9,797 bases of DNA, taken from positions 1 through 9,797 of the forward strand of contig CAMOEP010000060.1 of assembly GCA_946612185.1 (NCBI GenBank), written 5' to 3'. Positions 1-5,795 of this stretch are shown here, in pieces. The notes below the pieces were generated by a model. It saw nothing but the letters and a program-made list of their open reading frames with translations, had not been told where the DNA came from and ran no database searches. The DNA comes from an uncultured Ruminococcus sp. (GTDB lineage Bacteria > Bacillota > Clostridia > Oscillospirales > Ruminococcaceae). Positions within the stretch are counted from its first letter, which is position 1. Every line of letters starts with the position of its first letter. The translations under genes were made by a program, and so were the position numbers.

Positions 1-55
1 GCGTAGAAATTCTGCTCAAAAATCTGCGCATTATTATAGTGTCAACACGCCCTAT

Positions 56-113
56 GCAACACCGCACAAAGAGCGCCTGACGGCTTTGCAGCGCAATCTC
101 TGTGCGGTGTTGC
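56..113. terminator. Large hairpin, possible terminator of an upstream gene
   Basis: A perfect 13-bp inverted repeat is present: gcaacaccgcaca (56-68) against tgtgcggtgttgc (101-113). The 32-base interior contains a smaller pairing, gcgc 73-76 with gcgc 91-94, so the RNA could fold as a stem on a stem. No real T-run follows (only ctttat), so it is not a textbook intrinsic terminator on either strand. The likeliest role is the end of a gene lying left of the window. A structured RNA element or small repeat is the alternative. Bases 1-55 show no feature I can support. Confidence 0.45.
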
Positions 114-183
114 CTTTATGATATCCCTGCCCGCTGACTGATATTTTGTGTGAACGGATAGTTAATATTCTTTAAATAAGTGA

Positions 184-212
184 TTGACTTTTTCGCAATT
201 ATCGGTTATAAT
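184..212 (+). promoter_or_regulatory. Sigma-A promoter of the two-component operon
   Basis: The -35 box TTGACT (184-189) and a perfect -10 box TATAAT (207-212) are separated by 17 bp. Transcription should start near 219, leaving a leader of about 30 bases before the response regulator. The A/T-rich stretch just upstream (162-178) may act as an UP element or a regulator site. The promoter lies inside a possible GTG-start extension of the regulator gene (GTG at 180), which argues against that longer start. Confidence 0.85.
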
Positions 213-251
213 AGAGTTAGTACCTATTACATTTGGAAAGAAGGTTTTTAT

Positions 252-959
252 ATGGCTAATGAGAAAAGTCTGAAAGTCCTCCTGGTCGATGATGATAAAC
301 AGATATGCGACTGGCTGAAAATGTATCTCGAAAACGAAGGCTACAGCGTTATCCTCTCCCATGACGGCGAAGAAGCTGTTGTTAAGTTCAATGCACTAAA
401 GCCGGATCTGGTTCTGCTTGATATAATGCTCCCCGGTATTGACGGCTGGCAGGTTTGCCGAGAGATAAGAAAGAAGTCCAAAGTGCCGATAATTATGATA
501 TCCGCTAAGGGCGAGACTATCGACAAGGTCATCGGTCTTGAACTGGGCGCTGATAACTACCTGGTAAAGCCTTTCGAGGCAAAGGAGGTCATCGCTCATA
601 TCAATGCCCTCCTGCGCAGAGTCGGTACTGCTAACGCTGAACCGGAAGCTAAGGAAGTAAGATTCGATAAGCTGGTAGTAAATATGGACAGCTATGAGCT
701 GCGTGTTGCCGGCAAAACTATTGATACTCCCCCCAAGGAACTTGAACTGCTCTTCTACTTAGCGTCTAATCCCAACAGAGTATATACCCGTGACCAGCTC
801 CTCGATGAGGTGTGGGGCTTTGAGTACTACGGCGATTCCCGTACTATCGACGTTCATATCAAGCGTCTGCGTGAGAAGCTTGAGGGCGTTTCCGATAAGT
901 GGGCGCTCAAAACTGTATGGGGCGTTGGATATAAGTTCGAGACAGAGGAGGAGGAGTGA
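252..959 (+). CDS. OmpR/PhoB-family response regulator
   Basis: This is a DNA-binding response regulator of 235 residues, the usual size for the family. Residues 5-122 form the receiver domain: acidic pocket D13-D14, phosphoacceptor D57 in LVLLDIMLPG, switch residue S84 and conserved K106 in VKPF. Residues about 135-230 form the winged-helix output domain, with the typical ending RTIDVHIKRLREKL then WGVGYKF. It would be phosphorylated by the kinase downstream and bind DNA as a dimer. ATG 252 is chosen because an AGAAGG ribosome site (239-244) lies 7 bases upstream and because an in-frame GTG at 180 precedes the promoter. The C-terminus ends in an acidic tail (ETEEEE). The target genes cannot be read from sequence; autoregulation and control of the protease gene are inferred from the operon. 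Confidence 0.95.
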   Translation: MANEKSLKVLLVDDDKQICDWLKMYLENEGYSVILSHDGEEAVVKFNALKPDLVLLDIMLPGIDGWQVCREIRKKSKVPIIMISAKGETIDKVIGLELGADNYLVKPFEAKEVIAHINALLRRVGTANAEPEAKEVRFDKLVVNMDSYELRVAGKTIDTPPKELELLFYLASNPNRVYTRDQLLDEVWGFEYYGDSRTIDVHIKRLREKLEGVSDKWALKTVWGVGYKFETEEEE

Positions 960-1024
960 GAATTTTTCCACTCATGCCTCTTGAAAACAAGTTCTGAGAA
1001 TTTCTATTACCGATAGGTAAAACT

Positions 1025-1057
1025 CGGCTGTCGGGCTTTCGCTCAGCAGCCGTTTTT
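1025..1057 (+). terminator. Terminator-like hairpin between regulator and kinase genes
   Basis: The stem cggctg (1025-1030) pairs with cagccg (1047-1052) around a 16-base loop and is followed at once by TTTTT (1053-1057). An A-run (1019-1022) before the stem can extend pairing with the T-run. It sits in the 144-bp gap between the two genes. A 6-bp stem is modest, so partial termination is likely: full-length message for the kinase and protease would be a minority product, giving more regulator than kinase. No separate promoter for the kinase was seen in this gap. Confidence 0.65.
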
Positions 1058-1090
1058 CATATTCTTTCAGCGTATTATGGTGCTGGATAT

Positions 1091-1097
1091 GGGGTGA
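1091..1097 (+). promoter_or_regulatory. Ribosome binding site deciding a TTG start
   Basis: GGGGTGA lies 6 bases before TTG 1104. The nearest upstream ATG (1077) reads only six codons to a stop at 1095-1097, and the next in-frame ATG lies inside the first membrane helix. The TTG start is therefore the best supported one for the kinase. Confidence 0.65.
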
Positions 1098-1103
1098 AAT
1101 ATT

Positions 1104-2564
1104 TTGAAGAATAAGAAAAGTTCCTTCCGCAGGATATTCCGGTCGGGACTGCTTATCATGTCCGCTTCGATAATCGCTATCGGCGTGGCGATGATAACTT
1201 TCTGCTCGGTGATATACAAAAATGCTAAGCTTGATGAACTGAAAAACTGGGGCGACCTGTTCGTTTCTTCAGTCAACAGGGAAATGGAACAGACCGGCGA
1301 CGATACCATTACCGCTGCGGAACGGGTGAAACGCTCGTTTAACGCCAAACTCGGCACTCGTATCGTCCTGTATGACATCAGCGGAAAATGTATACTCAGC
1401 GATACTGCTGATTCCAATGAAAAATCACTCAGTAACAGCTTAATATCACGTCTTTCTGAGGCTGTTGCTACTGACGGATACTTCATTAACCTGGAAACTG
1501 ACGGTTTCGCCGCCAGTGAACCGCAGATGATATATGGCTGTTATATCCAAAACACGCAAAATCCTAATTGGAGCTATGTCGTCCTTTATGGCGATACCTC
1601 CGGTATAAATCAGTTTACTATATACCTCATCGCCGCTTATCTGGTGCTAAGTCTGGCGTTTATCGGTGTTTACTACTTGGCTATGAATAGTATGACTATG
1701 CGTGGTGTACGCAGCGAGAATGAAATGATGCGCATTTCCAGCCAGTTCGCTAAGGGCGACTTCTCAGAGCAGATCCCTACCGACCTGGGCGGAAATATGG
1801 GCGAGATAGCCGCCTGCGTGAACGCTATCGCCGCTAACGTAGAGAAAAGCGAGGAGACAAGCAAGACCTTTATCGCTAACGTTTCCCACGAACTGCGTAC
1901 CCCTATCACTACTATCGGAGGATTCGTAAACGGTATCCTGGACGGCACTATCAAAAAGGCACGCCAGCAGGAGTACCTTATCATCGTTTCCAACGAGATA
2001 AAGCGACTGAGGATACTCATATCATCTATGCTGAATATGACCCGGTTCGAGTCGGGTACTATGAAGCCGAATTTCAAGGAAACTAACCTGACTGACCTGG
2101 TGATACAGGTGGTTCTCATGTTCGAGAAGCGCATCGAGGAAAAGCACCTGAACGTGGAGGAACTGGACAGCAACCGGCTTACTGCTATCGTGGACGCTGA
2201 CCTTATGCAGCAGGTTATTTACAACCTGGTGGAGAACGCTGTCAAGTTCGTCAACGAAGGCGGCACACTTTCTTTCCGGTTTGAGAAGAAGGACGATATC
2301 TGCATCGTAGGTATCAAGAATACCGGCGAGGGTCTGAAAAATGACGAGATACAGCAGGTTTTCGACCGCTTCTATAAAACTGACTCCTCCCGTGGAAAGG
2401 ATACTACCGGTCTGGGTCTGGGTCTTTCCATTTCCAGAAAGATAGTTCACCTGCACAAGGGTCATATCGTTGTAAAGAGCGTTTACGGCGAGTATACCGA
2501 GTTCCAGATACAGATACCTGAGAACCCGGAAACTGCCGATCTACAGGATTCACCGAAAGTCTGA
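1104..2564 (+). CDS. Membrane sensor histidine kinase (HAMP, HisKA, HATPase_c)
   Basis: A 486-residue HisKA-type sensor kinase, the likely partner of the regulator at 252-959. A basic N-terminus leads into membrane helix 1 (about 14-38), an extracytoplasmic sensor region (about 39-168) with no sensor family I recognise, and membrane helix 2 (about 171-193). A HAMP linker follows (about 194-247), then the dimerisation/phosphoacceptor helix with H262 in NVSHELRTPI. The ATPase domain has N-box N374-LVENAV (N374, N378), a G1 box reading KNTGEG (406-410, N in place of the usual D), the F-box region DRFYKTD and G2 TTGLGLGLSI (434-443). Translation appears to start at TTG, with GGGGTGA 6 bases upstream. 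The stop is 17 bases before the protease gene, so the two are surely co-transcribed. The stimulus is unknown; envelope stress is inferred from the protease neighbour. Confidence 0.94.
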   Translation: MKNKKSSFRRIFRSGLLIMSASIIAIGVAMITFCSVIYKNAKLDELKNWGDLFVSSVNREMEQTGDDTITAAERVKRSFNAKLGTRIVLYDISGKCILSDTADSNEKSLSNSLISRLSEAVATDGYFINLETDGFAASEPQMIYGCYIQNTQNPNWSYVVLYGDTSGINQFTIYLIAAYLVLSLAFIGVYYLAMNSMTMRGVRSENEMMRISSQFAKGDFSEQIPTDLGGNMGEIAACVNAIAANVEKSEETSKTFIANVSHELRTPITTIGGFVNGILDGTIKKARQQEYLIIVSNEIKRLRILISSMLNMTRFESGTMKPNFKETNLTDLVIQVVLMFEKRIEEKHLNVEELDSNRLTAIVDADLMQQVIYNLVENAVKFVNEGGTLSFRFEKKDDICIVGIKNTGEGLKNDEIQQVFDRFYKTDSSRGKDTTGLGLGLSISRKIVHLHKGHIVVKSVYGEYTEFQIQIPENPETADLQDSPKV

Positions 2565-2581
2565 CACTGAAAGGAGCTGCT

Positions 2582-4441
2582 ATGGATCAGCGTGAAGATT
2601 TTCTGCCGGAACAGGCAGATGAAGATATACATAGTGTGGAAGTCCCGGAGGTGACGGAGGCAGGGGAGGAAGTTCCCGAAGTGGAGGAGTTCCCTGCTGA
2701 TACTACAGCCGGGGAAGTTACCGAAACTGAGGAATATTCCGGAGAAACTGTATCCGGGGAAGTTCCCGCAACTGAGGAATATTCCGGCGAAACTACAGCC
2801 TTGGAAGTCACCGGAACTGAGGAATATTCCGGAGAAACTATATCCGGGAAAGTTACCGAAACTGAGGAATATTCCGGAGAAACTGTATCCGGGGAAGTTC
2901 CCGAAACTGAGGAATATTCCGGAGAAACTGTAGCCGGGGAAGTCCCCGAAACTGAGGAATATTCCGGCGAAACTGTATCCGGGGAAGTCCCCGAAACTGA
3001 GGAATATTCTGTCGAAACTGTATCCGGGGAAGTTCCCCGGACTGAGGAATTCCCCAGCGAACCGGTCACCGAAGAAGTTCCCGAAAGAGAGATAATGAGC
3101 GACCTGGAAGCCGTGGACAGCGTGTCTGAGGACTCCGCCGAGATATTTGCTGATATGGTATACGGCGAATCTCAGCCAAATGTGCCGCCTATGTTTAACC
3201 CGTTCATAAGTACAGGCTACATTTCCCAGGACGAAAAAATGCGCCAGCAGCAGCTTGAGGCTGAACGCAGACGCAAGCGTGAGAACCGTATCCTCGCCGT
3301 TTTCGCCGCTATGCTGGTCACTATGCTTGGCGTTTCTACTTTCGGCATCGCCTCCGACCTGCGCAGAAGCAGCCGTGAACTTACTGGTATGGACGGCGTT
3401 GCGCCGGTGGTACTCTACAAAAATACCAAGCCGGAAGGCGCTAACGAGCTTGCAAATTTCCAGGACGAAAACGGCAGATATACCACCGAGGGCGCTGCGG
3501 CTGCGGTAAGAGAGTCTATCGTTGAGATATACACCTACTCCGACTCCATGCGTAAAGACCTGGTAGGTACCGGTTCTGGCGTTGTTATTACCGAGGACGG
3601 ATATATCGTTACAAATGCTCATGTATTGCAGGCTGACGGCTACCACAGCGTACATACCACCGACAACCGTGTGTTCAGCGCAAAAGTCATCGGCAGGGAC
3701 GCTAAGACTGATATAGCCGTTATCAAGGTAAATGGTGTTAAGCTGACTCCGGCTGTTCTGGGCGATTCAGATGAAGTACTTGTGGGCGAACAGGTCATTG
3801 CCGTGGGAAATCCGGCTGGTCTGTCAAGCACTGTTACCGACGGTATCGTTTCAGCCGTGAACCGCAAGATAAGAGGCGATTCTACCGGCTTCGAGATGAA
3901 CTGCATACAGACCAATGCCGACATCAGCCCCGGAAACTCCGGCGGCGCTCTGGTGAATATGTACGGTCAGGTCATCGGCATCACTTCATCAAAGTACGTC
4001 AGCAGCAGTTATGAGGGTCTGGGCTTCGCAATTACTATAAACGATGCCGGTCCTATCATCGAGGAACTTATCAAAAAGGGCTATATTTCGGGAAGATTCC
4101 GCATAGGTATAACCATGATAGATATGTCATCTGACAGCAAAAAAGACCTTATCGAGGAAGACCTGGGCTTTGATCTGCCGGAGAACTTCGAGGGTATCTA
4201 CATCACCGAGATAGACGAGGACTTCGATATTGCCAACACTGAACTGAAACCCGGCGACTTCATAACCAAGATAGACGACGATGCAGTTCACACCTACGAC
4301 GACCTGCAATCGGTTATCCGTTCACGCTACGCCCCCGGCGATACCGTTACCGCTACCTGCGCTCACGTTGACGAGGACGGCAAGATCACCACTTACAAGA
4401 TAAAGTTCGTCATAAAAGAAGATACTTCGGGCGATTTTTGA
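2582..4441 (+). CDS. HtrA/DegP-like membrane-anchored serine protease with acidic repeat tail
   Basis: A 619-residue S1C-family protease. Residues 1-235 are predicted cytoplasmic and very acidic, with nine 15-residue repeats (35-169) and a charged QQQLEAERRRKRE segment just before the single membrane helix (about 237-257). The trypsin-like domain (about 303-500) lies outside the membrane and carries the full triad: H347 in TNAHV, D377 in KTDIAV and S453 in GNSGG. One PDZ domain follows (about 506-612). It would degrade or remodel misfolded exported proteins. ATG 2582 has AAGGAG (2571-2576) 5 bases upstream and lies 17 bases after the kinase stop. Gram-positive HtrA proteins usually have a much shorter cytoplasmic tail, so the repeat region is the odd part. 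Co-transcription with a two-component pair recalls CssRS control of htrA in Bacillus, but that parallel is inference. Confidence 0.93.
   Translation: MDQREDFLPEQADEDIHSVEVPEVTEAGEEVPEVEEFPADTTAGEVTETEEYSGETVSGEVPATEEYSGETTALEVTGTEEYSGETISGKVTETEEYSGETVSGEVPETEEYSGETVAGEVPETEEYSGETVSGEVPETEEYSVETVSGEVPRTEEFPSEPVTEEVPEREIMSDLEAVDSVSEDSAEIFADMVYGESQPNVPPMFNPFISTGYISQDEKMRQQQLEAERRRKRENRILAVFAAMLVTMLGVSTFGIASDLRRSSRELTGMDGVAPVVLYKNTKPEGANELANFQDENGRYTTEGAAAAVRESIVEIYTYSDSMRKDLVGTGSGVVITEDGYIVTNAHVLQADGYHSVHTTDNRVFSAKVIGRDAKTDIAVIKVNGVKLTPAVLGDSDEVLVGEQVIAVGNPAGLSSTVTDGIVSAVNRKIRGDSTGFEMNCIQTNADISPGNSGGALVNMYGQVIGITSSKYVSSSYEGLGFAITINDAGPIIEELIKKGYISGRFRIGITMIDMSSDSKKDLIEEDLGFDLPENFEGIYITEIDEDFDIANTELKPGDFITKIDDDAVHTYDDLQSVIRSRYAPGDTVTATCAHVDEDGKITTYKIKFVIKEDTSGDF
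2684..3088 (+). repeat. Nine tandem 45-bp in-frame repeats in the protease gene
   Basis: 405 bp divide exactly into nine 45-bp units, each coding 15 residues of the form EEYSGETVSGEVPET. Units start at residues 35, 50, 65, 80, 95, 110, 125, 140 and 155. The first and last are degenerate (EEFPADTT..., EEFPSEPV...). The central units are nearly identical at the base level, including codon choice, which points to recent duplication. The unit is a multiple of three, so copy-number change would keep the reading frame. The repeats also keep the antisense strand open, creating a false long ORF. Confidence 0.95.
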
Positions 4442-4452
4442 TGCTCAGCCTA

Positions 4453-4481
4453 TTGCATTTTGTTTGCACCTATGTTATAAT
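4453..4481 (+). promoter_or_regulatory. Promoter upstream of yajC
   Basis: A perfect TATAAT (4476-4481) has the extended -10 element TG at 4473-4474. A weak -35, TTGCAT (4453-4458), lies 17 bp upstream. The extended -10 can compensate for the weak -35. Transcription would begin near 4488. No terminator lies between the protease stop and this promoter, so read-through from the protease operon is also possible. Confidence 0.7.
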
Positions 4482-4494
4482 AGTAAGGTAATTC

Positions 4495-4507
4495 GCCGCT
4501 CAGCGGC
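4495..4507 (+). promoter_or_regulatory. Short 5'-leader hairpin before yajC
   Basis: gccgc (4495-4499) pairs with gcggc (4503-4507) around a 3-base loop. It falls within the first ~20 bases of the predicted yajC transcript and ends 3 bases before the ribosome site AAGGAGA (4511-4517). It could protect the 5' end of the message. No T-run follows, so it is not a terminator. Confidence 0.4.
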
Positions 4508-4524
4508 AAGAAGGAGAGATATTT

Positions 4525-5037
4525 ATGAAAAAGAAAATGTTTGGCTCTGCGGCTGCGGCTTTTGTGGCTGCTGCGTCAGCTATGATGTCTGCTGTCAGCG
4601 CTTATGCTGATGATGCAGCAGGTACGTCAACTACTGCGACTGCCGGCCCGTCATTCATGACAATGATAATTTCACTGCTGTTCATGTTCGCTATACTCTA
4701 CTTCATGGCTATCAAGCCCCAGAAAAAGAGAGAGCAGGAGCAGAAGGAAATGCAGGATAGCCTCCAGGTAGGCGACGAGATCGTTACAAGCGGCGGTATC
4801 GTTGGTATCGTTGTCCGCACTGGCGATGATACTATCGTTATCGAGACTGGCGGCGAGAGACATAAGCTGAGGATCAAGAAGTGGGCTATCGCTGAGAACG
4901 TTACTGCTAACGAGAGAAAGGCTGCTGCTGAGGCTGCAAATAAGAAGTCTGCTTCAAGTCTTTTGTCTCCTGCACAGGCAGTTGATGATACTGCTGACAG
5001 CAAGAAGTCAAAGAAAAAGAAGTCCGACGAGGAATAA
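4525..5037 (+). CDS. yajC: YajC, Sec translocon accessory protein
   Basis: YajC associates with SecDF at the Sec translocon and is a small single-span membrane protein. The family core is clear here: a membrane helix (about 43-62) followed by IKPQKKREQEQKEMQDSL and VGDEIVTSGGIVGIV (82-96), then the small beta domain to about residue 125. At 170 residues it is longer than the usual ~90-110. The extra length comes from a signal-peptide-like N-terminus (MKKKM, Ala-rich hydrophobic stretch, AYA before DD at about 28) and a long charged, Lys/Ala-rich C-terminal tail ending KKSKKKKSDEE. ATG 4525 follows AAGGAGA (4511-4517) by 7 bases. Its own promoter lies upstream and an intrinsic terminator follows the stop. 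Confidence 0.93.
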   Translation: MKKKMFGSAAAAFVAAASAMMSAVSAYADDAAGTSTTATAGPSFMTMIISLLFMFAILYFMAIKPQKKREQEQKEMQDSLQVGDEIVTSGGIVGIVVRTGDDTIVIETGGERHKLRIKKWAIAENVTANERKAAAEAANKKSASSLLSPAQAVDDTADSKKSKKKKSDEE

Positions 5038-5042
5038 TTAAT

Positions 5043-5086
5043 AAAGCCCCTGCATAGTATGTAAAAAAACTATGTGGGGGCTTTTT
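5043..5086 (+). terminator. Intrinsic terminator after yajC
   Basis: A 16-bp stem forms between 5043-5058 and 5069-5084: aaagcccc and catagt pair perfectly, with two G-U wobbles between them. The loop is 10 bases. The 3' arm runs into TTTTT (5082-5086). The A-run at the base of the 5' arm makes it partly bidirectional. The 3' arm contains the G-run (5076-5080) that is the only candidate ribosome site for the gene starting at 5087. Confidence 0.85.
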
Positions 5087-5545
5087 ATGCTTTGGGATAT
5101 ATGGTGCGAAAAGCGGTGGGGATTGCTGTTTTCCGCAGTTTCAGGCGCAATATGTACTGCCGCAGCCGTACTGCTTTTCTCGGCAGTAAGCTGCTTTCTG
5201 CTGGACAGCGTGATATTTCTGCGGATAATGTCGCTTATATCACTTGTTTCAGGCGGACTGATAGGCGGCTATAGCTGCGGTAAACTCCGCCGCCGCCGTG
5301 GACTTGCCGAGGGTGCAGCCGTCGGGGGAATGATGTACATAATGCTGCTTGCAGTTTCCTTGTGCATAAGCGGACATATCCCTGGGATAATGAAGCTTGT
5401 GATACTGGCGCTGTCAGGCGGCGCAGGGGGAGTAAGCGGCGTGAACGGCAAGCGCCTTAGTGTATACTGTTCCGGACAGCGGCAAGGCGCTGGTCAGTCC
5501 AGGGAAAATCCTGCATATAAAAGGCAGCACCGCCGGAATCATTGA
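5087..5545 (+). CDS. TIGR04086 (YrzE)-like small membrane protein
   Basis: A 152-residue hydrophobic protein with four predicted membrane helices (about 12-36, 40-64, 77-95 and 99-118) and a basic loop GKLRRRRG between helices 2 and 3. Size, topology, the Gly-rich helices and its place directly after yajC fit the TIGR04086/YrzE family, whose function is unknown. ATG 5087 is chosen over ATG 5072 because a G-run (5076-5080) lies 6 bases upstream of 5087, while 5072 has no ribosome site and sits in the terminator stem. The hydrophobic core ends near residue 118. The last ~28 residues are polar, rich in Arg, Gln and Gly, and are read from the strand opposite the small gene at 5457-5795, so they may not be ancestral. 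Confidence 0.7.
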   Translation: MLWDIWCEKRWGLLFSAVSGAICTAAAVLLFSAVSCFLLDSVIFLRIMSLISLVSGGLIGGYSCGKLRRRRGLAEGAAVGGMMYIMLLAVSLCISGHIPGIMKLVILALSGGAGGVSGVNGKRLSVYCSGQRQGAGQSRENPAYKRQHRRNH

Positions 5546-5795
5546 TAAGGTCAACGGCTTCAAGGGTGAAGTTGTAGGCGAAGTACATGGTACGGCTTCT
5601 GCTGCCCTCAAGTTTCTTCTGAACCTTGATGATATCCCGGCTCATGACCGCATTGCTGTCTATATGGAAACTGACGATATTGCAGACAGTCCCGAAAAAA
5701 CTGCGGTCAACCATGTCAACAAGGCGCTTGTCGATGTATTTGCACAGGGTAGTATAGTCAATGAGTACATCACGCTTTACAAACGGCTTTTTCAA
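5457..5795 (-). CDS. Small conserved-looking protein of unknown function, TTG start
   Basis: I do not recognise this 112-residue protein. It appears soluble, with no membrane helix or signal, and mixed charged and aromatic content (for example FAYNFTLEAVDLINDSGG and MQDFPWTDQRL near the end). It is judged real because its codon choice matches its neighbours (many third-position C or G) and because AAGGAG (5805-5810) lies 9 bases before its TTG start. That ribosome site is inside the last codons of the redox gene, and the TGA of that gene (5798-5796) directly abuts the TTG, so the two are likely translated in series from one message. Its 3' end overlaps the convergent membrane gene by 89 bp. 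A role linked to oxygen defence is only guilt by association. Confidence 0.65.
   Translation of the reverse strand: MKKPFVKRDVLIDYTTLCKYIDKRLVDMVDRSFFGTVCNIVSFHIDSNAVMSRDIIKVQKKLEGSRSRTMYFAYNFTLEAVDLINDSGGAAFYMQDFPWTDQRLAAVRNSIH

Noticed and set aside
180..251. 24-codon N-terminal extension of the response regulator from GTG 180
   Set aside because: The GTG precedes the -35 and -10 boxes of the promoter, and ATG 252 has a good ribosome site and the standard family start.
957..1003. Repeated tgagaattt after the regulator stop
   Set aside because: Two 9-base copies 37 bases apart in A/T-leaning sequence are compatible with chance and show no further structure.
1077..1097. Six-codon leader peptide before the kinase
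   Set aside because: It has no ribosome site of its own and no regulatory codon pattern; probably chance, as its end merely overlaps the kinase ribosome site.
2483..3655. 390-residue open frame on the minus strand with striking Gly/Phe/Ser repeats
   Set aside because: It is antisense to the HtrA gene; the 45-bp in-frame repeats keep the reverse frame open and create the apparent repeat protein.
5072..5086. Earlier ATG start for the TIGR04086-like gene
   Set aside because: It sits within the terminator stem without any ribosome site upstream; ATG 5087 has a G-run at proper spacing.
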